DNA of 39,537 bases from a virus. Positions 31,047-37,742 of this stretch are shown here, in pieces; the first letter of the stretch is position 1, and every line of letters begins with the position of its first letter. The translations under genes were made by a program, and so were the position numbers. Under the pieces are notes generated by a model. That model was given only the letters and a program-made list of their open reading frames with translations, was not told where the DNA came from and ran no database searches. The stretch lies in the IMG/VR virus record IMGVR_UViG_3300044998_000364, positions 1 through 39,537 of that record; one strand, given 5' to 3'.

Positions 31047-31525
31047 AGCTCGCGACGACCGTCGCGCTGCACAAGTGGCTTAACGCGTCGACGTTACTTG
31101 TCGGGGCCACTTCGTTCTGGTCCGGCTTCGTCTTCCGCACGGAGGCTGAGAAGATCCTCTTCACCGCCATGTTCGCGGCGATCGTGCTGGATATCATCAC
31201 CGGCATTGCCGCCAGCTACAAAGAGGGTAAGGCGATCAGCTCGAGTCGCATGCGGGACGCCATCCCGAAGCTGATCGGGTACATGGCGTTCATCCTCATG
31301 TCGATCCTCGTCGGCCAGGTCATGAAGACGCTCGGCGCACCGATCCCTCCGGAGGCTGTAGTGACGGGTGCCACGGGCCTCGTGTTCTCGATCGAGGCGC
31401 ACAGCGTGCTTGAGAACGTCCACCGCCTAACCGGCATGAAGACTCAGTGGCTCATGCGGTGGCTAAAGGGTCGGCTCGACGAGCAGACGCGAGATGAGGC
31501 GGATGAACCGAGAATCCGAACTTGA
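31043..31525 (+). CDS. Holin (phi29/Cph1-like family)
   Basis: A 160-aa membrane protein with three to four hydrophobic helices at about residues 15-30, 38-58, 75-95 and 102-122. The segment FAAIVLDIITGIAASYKEGK followed by SSSRMRDAI is the signature of phage_holin_4-type holins (LDxxTG...SS). The C-terminus is charged and cytoplasmic. It forms the membrane lesion that lets the adjacent M15 endolysin reach the wall. GTG start, coupled to the endolysin gene by GTGA. Confidence 0.85.
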   Translation: MKLATTVALHKWLNASTLLVGATSFWSGFVFRTEAEKILFTAMFAAIVLDIITGIAASYKEGKAISSSRMRDAIPKLIGYMAFILMSILVGQVMKTLGAPIPPEAVVTGATGLVFSIEAHSVLENVHRLTGMKTQWLMRWLKGRLDEQTRDEADEPRIRT

Positions 31526-31703
31526 GGAGGCATTAAAGCTAATCCTCACCCTGCTTGATTGGGGGTCATTAGACGGTGCGCAGTACCAGGCGTATTGGCA
31601 CTGCAAGTCTCTCGTTGGGTCACCTCAAGAGAAAGAGTGGGCGAAGCGTAAGTTAGGCGCACTCTGGCGGTGTGAAGACCACTCACCAAGAGTCGCCTTC
31701 TGA
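31494..31703 (+). CDS. Hypothetical protein, 69 aa
   Basis: A small helical protein (ESELEEALKLILTLLDWGSL, QEKEWAKRKLGALWR) overlapping the holin 3' end by 32 bases. ATG 31503 is an alternative start. No signal peptide or lipobox is seen, so it is unlikely to be a spanin despite the location after the lysis genes. Two hairpins follow its stop. Confidence 0.5.
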   Translation: MRRMNRESELEEALKLILTLLDWGSLDGAQYQAYWHCKSLVGSPQEKEWAKRKLGALWRCEDHSPRVAF

Positions 31704-31736
31704 ATAAAATCCCGCAGGTTTGGTCGGTTTTTATTC
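31702..31736 (+). other. Inverted repeat after the lysis genes (1)
   Basis: GAATAAAA at 31702-31709 pairs perfectly with TTTTATTC at 31729-31736 (19-nt loop). It spans the stop of the 69-aa gene and is A/T-rich, so it may be a weak transcription end. Confidence 0.4.
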
Positions 31737-31743
31737 ACAGAGT

Positions 31744-31779
31744 CGAGTGCCTAAAAAACGCGCAGAATTTAGGCACTCG
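31744..31779. other. Perfect 12-bp inverted repeat next to a late element
   Basis: CGAGTGCCTAAA (31744-31755) and TTTAGGCACTCG (31768-31779) form a perfect 12-bp stem with a 12-nt loop. It ends 2 nt before the CGTAGCTGG at 31782. It lacks a T-run on either strand, so it may be a protein-binding site, a transcript-end stabiliser or an atypical terminator. Confidence 0.55.
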
Positions 31780-31781
31780 GG

Positions 31782-31790
31782 CGTAGCTGG
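31782..31790 (+). promoter_or_regulatory. CGTAGCTGG start-associated element
   Basis: Exact CGTAGCTGG, 5 nt before the ATG at 31796, directly after a perfect inverted repeat. Confidence 0.7.
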
Positions 31791-31795
31791 GATCG

Positions 31796-32191
31796 ATGAT
31801 CCAAGAACCAAAACCCGACATCTTTTCCTCGATCACAGGCAAAGGTGAATGGCGTCCTTGCCCGTTCGAGAGTGCTACCGCGTTCCAGCTTGGTGGCAAG
31901 GTCTATACCGCCCCACACGCTCAGAACGTTGACAACTATGTTGTGTTCACTGTTGGGGCAGCTAACACCCGCATTCACAAGAGAGATCTCGCCATCTTCG
32001 GAATTCAGCCTGTGGAGTGGGTTGAAGAGCCGCTAGTGGACACGGTTCTTGAATGGACGTCGATTGAGCGCAATGGCATGGTCTACTTAGCTTTTCCGGT
32101 GGGCGACGTGTACCACGAGGGGCAGGCATTCATAAGCACCATCAAGGGCGACCGGTTTCGAATCACCGAGATACTCGGGGCTGATTCGTAG
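31796..32191 (+). CDS. Hypothetical beta-rich protein, 131 aa
   Basis: A 131-aa protein with regular beta strands (KVYTAPHAQNVDNYVVFTV, MVYLAFPVGDVYHEGQAFI, RFRITEILG) and few helices, probably a small barrel or sandwich. It starts a late transcription unit of short unknown genes between the lysis cassette and the large terminase. No family recognised. Confidence 0.6.
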   Translation: MIQEPKPDIFSSITGKGEWRPCPFESATAFQLGGKVYTAPHAQNVDNYVVFTVGAANTRIHKRDLAIFGIQPVEWVEEPLVDTVLEWTSIERNGMVYLAFPVGDVYHEGQAFISTIKGDRFRITEILGADS

Positions 32192-32195
32192 GTGG
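32187..32195 (+). promoter_or_regulatory. Start-associated element variant CGTAGGTGG
   Basis: One mismatch to CGTAGCTGG. It contains the stop codon of the upstream gene and lies 5 nt before the ATG at 32201 (2 nt before the alternative ATG 32198). The spacing rule of the other elements favours 32201. Confidence 0.5.
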
Positions 32196-32200
32196 GGATG

Positions 32201-32332
32201 ATGAACATTCTCTTTATCGCAGTCGCCTTGCTCCTCGTCCCCTACCTGAGCCTGCGCACAGCGCACGTTCCGTCGTTCGTAGCACCGTTCCGTTCCTGCC
32301 CGACGAAGCGATGGGGCTGGAGTCGTCGCTGA
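32201..32332 (+). CDS. 43-aa membrane-anchored microprotein
   Basis: MNILFIAVALLLVPYLSLRT forms a single N-terminal membrane helix, followed by a short basic, aromatic tail ending WGWSRR. The element variant at 32187 and the overlap of its stop with an in-frame ATG of the next gene (TGATG at 32330-32334) support translation. It might be a lysis or exclusion accessory; no lipobox is present. Function unknown. Confidence 0.5.
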   Translation: MNILFIAVALLLVPYLSLRTAHVPSFVAPFRSCPTKRWGWSRR

Positions 32333-32643
32333 TGGGTGCCGCTGGTTACCCTAAGGACGGGACCCGGCAGGAGCAGATCGACTATGTCCTAAGCGTCGCG
32401 CCAAACGCACTGGGCCAGCTCGCGATCGAACTTGACTGCAACATCGCGCTCGTCCCAGAGGGTGAGCCTATCTGGGGCGTCTTCGTCACAAAAGACCCTG
32501 CCCTGATCAAGGTCGCGAAAGCGCTCTTCGACGGAAACCACGAAAACCTCGCCGAAGCGTGTGAGGCAATGGTTGAGGTTTTGTGGAAGAAGGACCCACC
32601 GGTCGAGCGGGTCGAGGCGGTCGGTCTGCCGGAGACACCGTGA
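32311..32643 (+). CDS. Hypothetical protein, 110 aa
   Basis: An alpha/beta protein (GYPKDGTRQEQIDYVLSVAP, LDCNIALVPEGEPIWGVFV, then two helices). ATG 32311 or ATG 32332 (which overlaps the preceding stop) can start it. The C-terminus overlaps the next gene as GTGA. No family recognised. Confidence 0.5.
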   Translation: MGLESSLMGAAGYPKDGTRQEQIDYVLSVAPNALGQLAIELDCNIALVPEGEPIWGVFVTKDPALIKVAKALFDGNHENLAEACEAMVEVLWKKDPPVERVEAVGLPETP

Positions 32644-32942
32644 GCCCCAGTACTTGGGCAGATAAGCCCGACCTCAAGCCAGGCGACTCTTTCACGTGGT
32701 TCTCTCCAGGGTACGGCAGGATCGAAACGCGCGTCGTAGCTTCACGCCAAGTCTCTCGGGGGTTCTGGCGTTGGCGTCAGACGTGGACCGAGCACTACGT
32801 GATCTCGACCTACGCTGGGAACCGTGCGCATTATTTCAACCCGCTTTCGCACCTGTGGGTGGACTTCCAGAAAGAGTGGTACCCGCTTTTCTATGGCGCG
32901 ATCCAAACCATCAGCAGAGATGGTGAAGCACTCTGGCCATAA
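32640..32942 (+). CDS. Hypothetical Trp-rich protein, 100 aa
   Basis: A small beta-rich protein with many aromatic residues (SFTWFSPGYGRIETRVV, RGFWRWRQTWTEHYVIS). GTG 32640 overlaps the previous stop (GTGA). The frame is open further upstream but only as a shadow of the previous gene. No family recognised; it shares the unit of short late genes before the terminase. Confidence 0.5.
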   Translation: MSPSTWADKPDLKPGDSFTWFSPGYGRIETRVVASRQVSRGFWRWRQTWTEHYVISTYAGNRAHYFNPLSHLWVDFQKEWYPLFYGAIQTISRDGEALWP

Positions 32943-33001
32943 GCGCTTTGCGCCTATCGCGCGCGACCGGAGCTCACGTCGAGAGACGGCGGCAGGTAGG
33001 T

Positions 33002-33010
33002 CGTAGCTGG
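33002..33010 (+). promoter_or_regulatory. CGTAGCTGG start-associated element
   Basis: Exact CGTAGCTGG, 7 nt before the ATG at 33018. Confidence 0.65.
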
Positions 33011-33017
33011 CGGTGAT

Positions 33018-33323
33018 ATGGCCAAACTCCAGATCGAAATTCAAGGTGACGTAACAGGCGACGGAAAGCCGGAATTCAAGGTCACACCCATCGACATCGA
33101 GCTTCCCGACGAAGCCGCAGACCAGATCGAGAAAGCGCTGAAGCTCGCCGATGCGTTCGATGCAGAGCCTGGCGACGGCGAGTTTGATCAGAAGTTCAAA
33201 GCGAAGATCCCGGTGAAGGTGAACCTCTTCATCGCGAAAATCGACACCTTGATCCCTGTTCAAGGAAAGGCAACGGTTCGCATCAAGCGCGACCCCGTAG
33301 ATGGTCCTGACAAGGCCGCTTAG
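33018..33323 (+). CDS. Hypothetical protein, 101 aa
   Basis: A small alpha/beta protein with an N-terminal strand pair (KLQIEIQGDVTGDGKPEFKV), an acidic helix, and C-terminal strands (KIPVKVNLFIAKIDTLIPV). It stands alone between a CGTAGCTGG element and an intrinsic terminator, so it is probably a single-gene transcript just before the packaging genes. The DGD/GKPE turn could bind a metal, but there is no clear EF-hand. No family recognised. Confidence 0.55.
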   Translation: MAKLQIEIQGDVTGDGKPEFKVTPIDIELPDEAADQIEKALKLADAFDAEPGDGEFDQKFKAKIPVKVNLFIAKIDTLIPVQGKATVRIKRDPVDGPDKAA

Positions 33324-33347
33324 AGCCTTGCACTAGCAGAGCCGATT

Positions 33348-33381
33348 GGCCGTCCCTGGCTCCCCTGGGGCGGTCTTTTTT
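33348..33381 (+). terminator. Intrinsic terminator before the large terminase
   Basis: A 9-bp stem (33348-33356 with 33367-33375, two G-U pairs), a 10-nt loop and TTTTTT at 33376-33381. It ends only 3 nt before the terminase ATG (TTTTTT-CGT-ATG). The large terminase therefore must be read through the terminator or from a start inside it. Confidence 0.8.
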
Positions 33382-33384
33382 CGT

Positions 33385-34860
33385 ATGAGTCCCAGCAAAG
33401 CAGGAATCACCAGAGAGCTGATCCGAAGGCACTACCAGCGGCACCCTGAGGTCTACATCGAGCGTGTGCTTGGCGTGAAGCTCACCGCTGAGCAGCTGGC
33501 GATCTGCCGGGCGCTCGTCGAGCATGGCAGGGTGATCGTCCTTGCCTCCCACGGTGTGGGCAAGTCGTTCCTCATGGCGGCGCTCATCAACTGGTCGTTC
33601 GACTGCTTCCCAGGGTCGATCACGATCTCCACCGCTCCAACCGCTTCGCAGGTCAAGGACGTCGTTTGGAAGGACGTCAGGCTTCAGCGCAAGGGGCGTC
33701 CCGGTCTCCTTCCAAAAGCGCCACGGATGGAGACGACTGCCGACCACTTCGCAGTGGGCATGACGGCAGCCAAGGGTGAAGCGTTCCAGGGCCGCCACAC
33801 GCCTGGTGGTGTCTTCATAAACTTCGACGAGGCGGTTGGTATAAACCGTGCGTTCTTCGAAGCGGCTGAAGGCATGATGATCGACTCGTCTTGTCGCTGG
33901 CTGATGATCTGTAACCCGACCGACCCGGGCTCGTACGTGCGCACCCTTGCCGAGTCTGGCGAGTTCAAGGTGATCACGATCAGCGCGATCGAGCATCCGA
34001 ACATCAAGGCAGAGCTAAGGGGCGAGCTGCCGCCCTACAAGGGCGCTGTGAACCTATCGTATGTTCAGAAGGCACTGCGCGCCTGGGCGACAAAGATCGA
34101 CCCGGAGATGAAGAACAGCCTTGATATCGAGTTTCCTCCAGGATCGGGGCAGTGGTACAGGCCTGGTCCTCTGTTCGAAGGGAAGGTGCTTGGTCGCTGG
34201 CCGACAGGTACAACGGACAACGTGTGGTCGGACGGCCACTGGCAGGCGATCCTGATCGAGCAGCCGATCGAGGAAGAGAAGCCTCTTGAGCTGGGTGTGG
34301 ACGTCGCGCGCTTTGGCGACGACTTCACGACCATCATCGTCAGGCGAGGTCGCACAGTCCTCTATCACGAGACCTTCAACGGTAACCCGACGACGTACAC
34401 GGTCGGACGAATCCAAGCGATCATCCGGCAGTTTATGAACATGACCGAATCGATCGTCGGAGTGAAGATCAAGATCGACGATGACGGTGTAGGTGGTGGT
34501 GTTTCCGACATGCTTGCTGCAGACGGGTACAACGTCTCGCGCGTTCAATCCGGGTCCAAGGCGATCGAAGACGAGCTCTATCCGAACCGAAGATCCGAAT
34601 TGTGGTTCACCACCCGCGACCTGGCCGAGCGGTTCGCCCTCGACATCAGCCGACTGAGCGACGAGGCGAAAGACCTCCTGCGCTCGCAACTGCTTCCGGT
34701 GAAGTTCAAGTACGACAAGCACGGACGGAAGGTGGTCGAGAGCAAGGACGACCTCAAGTCGGCAAAGCGCCTGAAGCGCTCACCGGACGATGCGGACGCG
34801 CTGAACCTGGCGTTCACTCCGGACGTCTCTGGCTGGACTCCGGACATCGACGCTTGGTAG
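33385..34860 (+). CDS. terL: Terminase large subunit
   Basis: A 491-aa packaging motor with ATPase and nuclease. Walker A-like ASHGVGKS lies at residues 54-61 and Walker B VFINFDEA at 143-150. The RNase H-like nuclease residues are Asp306 in LGVDVARFGDD, the acidic cluster IDDDGVGGG at about 364-372, and Asp in SPDDADALNLAF near the C-terminus. It cuts concatemers and pumps DNA into the prohead through the portal encoded next. The start is ATG 33385, just 3 nt after the terminator T-run; only CGT separates them, without the full element. It is 22 bases from the portal gene. Confidence 0.93.
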   Translation: MSPSKAGITRELIRRHYQRHPEVYIERVLGVKLTAEQLAICRALVEHGRVIVLASHGVGKSFLMAALINWSFDCFPGSITISTAPTASQVKDVVWKDVRLQRKGRPGLLPKAPRMETTADHFAVGMTAAKGEAFQGRHTPGGVFINFDEAVGINRAFFEAAEGMMIDSSCRWLMICNPTDPGSYVRTLAESGEFKVITISAIEHPNIKAELRGELPPYKGAVNLSYVQKALRAWATKIDPEMKNSLDIEFPPGSGQWYRPGPLFEGKVLGRWPTGTTDNVWSDGHWQAILIEQPIEEEKPLELGVDVARFGDDFTTIIVRRGRTVLYHETFNGNPTTYTVGRIQAIIRQFMNMTESIVGVKIKIDDDGVGGGVSDMLAADGYNVSRVQSGSKAIEDELYPNRRSELWFTTRDLAERFALDISRLSDEAKDLLRSQLLPVKFKYDKHGRKVVESKDDLKSAKRLKRSPDDADALNLAFTPDVSGWTPDIDAW

Positions 34861-34869
34861 CGGGTCAAT

Positions 34870-34878
34870 CGTAGCTGG
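34870..34878 (+). promoter_or_regulatory. CGTAGCTGG start-associated element (portal)
   Basis: Exact CGTAGCTGG, 4 nt before the ATG at 34883. Confidence 0.7.
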
Positions 34879-34882
34879 TCGC

Positions 34883-36169
34883 ATGAGCTTTCTCAAGCGA
34901 CTCGTTGGTCGCGAACCTTCCCAGCGCAGCCTGGTCGAGCACAACTCCACCAAGTCGTATCTGAGACTCGGCTCTACGGGTAGGGACTGGGGCAAAGAGC
35001 AACGGGACGCATGGGCGAACGGCGTGGTTGCCTCGGTTCTTTCGACCATCCTCGACAAGATCGCTCAGAGCGGACCTATCGGGGTAAGGCCGGACGCCAA
35101 GGGCAACCTGGTCGAAGAGGAAGCAACGACCAAGGCGATTTATGACGCGCTCGAGCTGAGCCCGGTAGGTGCCGATTCGTTCTTCGACATTCTTGCATTC
35201 TCACTGAAGGTGTTCGGCATGGCGTATATCATCCGGCACAGCGAGACGGGCGTGATCGCTCCGTTCATGAGCAACCAAGTGGAGCGAGACGTGGTCGCCG
35301 GCAAGCTCAGGTACAAGGTTCGACCTCACGGGGGCGGCACGACAGACAAGTACTTCGACCCCGAAGACGTCTGGCCCGTGAAGTACGGCATGCCGGACCC
35401 TCGCAACCCGCTGGTCTACATCTCTCCGCTGATCGCCTGTGTGCGTGAGATCGTCGGCGAGAATGAGACGACGAACTTCATGGCGTCGGTCCTCTACAAC
35501 ATGGGAATGCCTGGGCTGATCGTCTCGCCTGAGCAGCCGATCAAAGACGAGGGCGCTGCCAAGAAGTGGGCAAACAAGGTTCGCGAGACGCTGACGCGCT
35601 ACACCCGCGACGCTAGGGGTGAACCTTACGTTGCACCTGATCCAGTCAAGATTCAGACAGTCAGCTTTGCCCCCAACCAGATGAATCTCGACGCGCTCGA
35701 TCGTTTGTTCATCACGAAGATCTGTAGCGCCCTTGGCGTGGATCCGATGGCGGTCGGCTTGCCTAGCGACAACCGAACGTACAATAACTATGCCGAGTCC
35801 CGCAAGGCGCTGATCGAGGACTGCATCCTCCCCTTGTGGGACGTCATGCTTCCTCCGCTCGAAAGGGCACTCAGAGAGTCGGGTTACCTTCGGGCCACGC
35901 TCAGAAGCGTCCATATAAGCGTGAACCGGAAGGCGTACCGAGAACTCGAAGACGATCGATTCAAGGTGTCCTCCGACGTCCAAGCGATTTTTAAGGCAGG
36001 CGTCTCGACCAGGGGTGAAGCACGCCAGGCACTCGGCTTCAAGACGGACACCACCGACTCGCGCACATTCTTCGACATGATGGCCGAGAGCCGAGGCGGC
36101 GCGGTTCGGACCCGGTTCACTGCCGAAGAGCGCAGGAAGATCGAGAAGCTTCATGAGACGACTCCTTAG
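34883..36169 (+). CDS. Portal protein, HK97 family
   Basis: A 428-aa portal subunit. The N-terminus (STKSYLRLGSTGRDWGKEQR) and the later segments NQMNLDALDRLFITKICSAL, GVDPMAVGLPSDNRTYNNYA and ILPLWDVMLPPLERAL are strong signatures of the phage_portal (HK97 gp3) family. Twelve subunits form the DNA-entry ring at one capsid vertex and dock the terminase. It lies between terminase and minor head/protease genes as usual. The start follows a CGTAGCTGG element at spacing 4. Confidence 0.93.
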   Translation: MSFLKRLVGREPSQRSLVEHNSTKSYLRLGSTGRDWGKEQRDAWANGVVASVLSTILDKIAQSGPIGVRPDAKGNLVEEEATTKAIYDALELSPVGADSFFDILAFSLKVFGMAYIIRHSETGVIAPFMSNQVERDVVAGKLRYKVRPHGGGTTDKYFDPEDVWPVKYGMPDPRNPLVYISPLIACVREIVGENETTNFMASVLYNMGMPGLIVSPEQPIKDEGAAKKWANKVRETLTRYTRDARGEPYVAPDPVKIQTVSFAPNQMNLDALDRLFITKICSALGVDPMAVGLPSDNRTYNNYAESRKALIEDCILPLWDVMLPPLERALRESGYLRATLRSVHISVNRKAYRELEDDRFKVSSDVQAIFKAGVSTRGEARQALGFKTDTTDSRTFFDMMAESRGGAVRTRFTAEERRKIEKLHETTP

Positions 36170-36175
36170 CGTTGG
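36166..36175 (+). promoter_or_regulatory. Diverged start-associated element (TTAGCGTTGG)
   Basis: TTAGCGTTGGCGGCATGG resembles the TAGCTGGCGGCATGG of the major tail gene but carries two extra bases. It overlaps the portal stop and lies 4 nt before the ATG at 36180, supporting that start over the in-frame ATG at 36153. Confidence 0.35.
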
Positions 36176-36179
36176 CGGC

Positions 36180-36872
36180 ATGGAAGTGCGCGTGATCGTC
36201 CAGCCGGACGACTTGAGCGACAACGCAGCGCTGCAGGCGTGGAATGCGGACCATCTGCGGTACCGCTGGAAAGAGGCGCAGCGCCTCCTCAAGGCGTTCG
36301 CCGAGGGGCGGCTCGGTGCCGAGGACTGGTACGACGCCATGGACGGTCTGCTCCTGGAGGGGCACACCAACGCTTCGTGGATTGGAAGAGCGTTCGGTCT
36401 CGACCTGAGTGACTCGCCCACCGAGGACGACATTCTTCTGGGTCGCGCCATGCGAGACGCTGATGGCGACTATCTGCTGAACTTCCTGGATGACCTAGAG
36501 GCAGGGCGATACGTCGACAAGGCGGGCGACTTCATGCTCAAGAGCGCCCAGGCCCGGGCGCGGCTCTACGTCGGCAAGATGCGAGGCACGACCGGGCAGG
36601 CGATGGTCGACGCGCTCGGCGACGAGGCCCTGCACACGTGGCGGCTCAGCGCCATCGAGGAGCACTGCACCGAGTGCCCTGAGCTGGCCCAGATATTCGT
36701 GAAGGTCCCGCGTTCCGAGCTGTGGACCACGCCAGGCGGTGGGCGAACGCCGTGCCTTGGAAACTGCCTGTGCTTCCTAGAGAGTGAATCCGTAGCTGGG
36801 GACGTGATCACTGGACCCACGAGCGTGTCTCTGTCCTACGAGAACGAGGAATTCAATGAGCAAGCAGCCTAA
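36180..36872 (+). CDS. Minor head / head morphogenesis protein (Mu F-like)
   Basis: A 230-aa protein. The C-terminal part has the cysteine pattern HCTECPELAQI and GGGRTPCLGNCLCFL, characteristic of the phage_Mu_F / SPP1 gp7-like minor head family, where Cys/His residues probably bind a metal. The N-terminal two-thirds are helical (WKEAQRLLKAFAEGRLGAED). These proteins bind the portal and assist early head assembly or DNA ejection. It lies between the portal and the protease. It is shorter than many relatives. An internal CGTAGCTGG lies near its 3' end. Confidence 0.75.
   Translation: MEVRVIVQPDDLSDNAALQAWNADHLRYRWKEAQRLLKAFAEGRLGAEDWYDAMDGLLLEGHTNASWIGRAFGLDLSDSPTEDDILLGRAMRDADGDYLLNFLDDLEAGRYVDKAGDFMLKSAQARARLYVGKMRGTTGQAMVDALGDEALHTWRLSAIEEHCTECPELAQIFVKVPRSELWTTPGGGRTPCLGNCLCFLESESVAGDVITGPTSVSLSYENEEFNEQAA
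36791..36799 (+). promoter_or_regulatory. CGTAGCTGG element inside a coding region
   Basis: Exact CGTAGCTGG within the minor head gene, 57 nt before the protease ATG at 36856, which has its own GAGGA ribosome site. A GTG in the same frame as the minor head gene follows at spacing 4 (36804), which would give only 22 residues. The location fits a promoter for the protease and distal gene better than a ribosome site. Confidence 0.55.
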
Positions 36873-37665
36873 GGCACCTATCGTTCGCTCTCAAGGCGAC
36901 AACGTTTTGACCACTCGTTCGCAGGACTTCGAGCTGCGCGAGAACGGTTCGCTCTCCGGCATCGGCAACATGATCGGTGAGCTCGACTCTTACTGGACCG
37001 TCTCTCACCCACGCTCGAAGGCCTTTACTCGCGAGGGCATCGAGAAGTTCGTCAAAGAGGGCTGCATGCTTGCAGGGCACAAGTCCTCGGAGGCACCGAT
37101 CGGCTACATCAAAAGCGCAAAGGTTGAGGGCCGCGAGTTCAAGATCGAAGCCGAGTATCACTCGGACGCAGAGTCTCAGCGGTATCGCACCATCGCCAAA
37201 GAGCGTAACGACGCGGGCAAGACGGTCGGTCTATCGATCGGGTTCTGGGTGTCGCGATACGAGTACTTCGAAAGCGGTGAAGAGATGGTGAGGGCGCTTA
37301 CAGAGCGTTCGGAAGACCTCAGCCTGTTCAACGTCCAGCAGCTCATGGAGCACGAGGACGACTGCTGGCTCATGTACGTCGAGTATGTCGGCGAGGTGTC
37401 GCAGGTGAACTTCCAATCGAACAAACCATCAGTCGCCACGGATGTGCGCAGCGAGGGCGAAGCGCCTACGCTCGAGCGAACGTTTGCGCGGATGAAGGAG
37501 CGGGGCATCACTCTGACCGCTCACGACCTACTCGCCCAGGCAAGGGGAGCTGGTGTGATCGAGGACGAGGATCCAGGCGACCAGCAGCCAGTAGAAGAAC
37601 CCGTTGAGGACACGCGCGACCTGCTCGCCGAGATGGAAGCCCTCAGGCATCGGCGTCGGCGGTAA
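36856..37665 (+). CDS. Prohead protease, HK97 family (U35)
   Basis: A 269-aa maturation protease. The herpesvirus-assemblin-like core gives His75 in LAGHKSSEAPIGY and Ser127 in VGLSIGFWV, and the intervening EGREFKIEAEYHSD strand is typical. It cleaves the delta domain from capsid subunits and itself after prohead assembly. The C-terminal 55 residues are acidic and Pro-rich, perhaps a scaffold-like tail. It sits directly before the capsid gene; GAGGA precedes the ATG. A terminator follows. Confidence 0.9.
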   Translation: MSKQPKAPIVRSQGDNVLTTRSQDFELRENGSLSGIGNMIGELDSYWTVSHPRSKAFTREGIEKFVKEGCMLAGHKSSEAPIGYIKSAKVEGREFKIEAEYHSDAESQRYRTIAKERNDAGKTVGLSIGFWVSRYEYFESGEEMVRALTERSEDLSLFNVQQLMEHEDDCWLMYVEYVGEVSQVNFQSNKPSVATDVRSEGEAPTLERTFARMKERGITLTAHDLLAQARGAGVIEDEDPGDQQPVEEPVEDTRDLLAEMEALRHRRRR

Positions 37666-37688
37666 TCGCCCTTGACCATCACCAGAAG

Positions 37689-37712
37689 GCCCGGATCACT
37701 CCGGGCTTTTTT
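37689..37712 (+). terminator. Intrinsic terminator before the capsid gene
   Basis: GCCCGG-ATCACT-CCGGGC, a perfect 6-bp stem followed by TTTTTT (37707-37712). Capsid expression therefore needs read-through or a fresh start in the 30 bp before its ATG, where the CGTAGCTGG element lies. Confidence 0.85.
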
Positions 37713-37728
37713 GTTGTTAAAACGAGTT

Positions 37729-37737
37729 CGTAGCTGG
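37729..37737 (+). promoter_or_regulatory. CGTAGCTGG start-associated element (capsid)
   Basis: Exact CGTAGCTGG, 5 nt before the ATG at 37743 and 17 nt after a strong terminator. Confidence 0.7.
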
Positions 37738-37742
37738 TGCCG

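Noticed and set aside
31213-31221. CCAGCTACA inside the holin gene as a minus-strand late element
   Set aside because: One mismatch, within coding sequence, and not followed by any minus-strand start codon with a credible gene.
37737-37742. GTG 37737 as capsid start
   Set aside because: It overlaps the last base of the CGTAGCTGG element; all other copies lie 4-7 nt before the start, pointing to ATG 37743.
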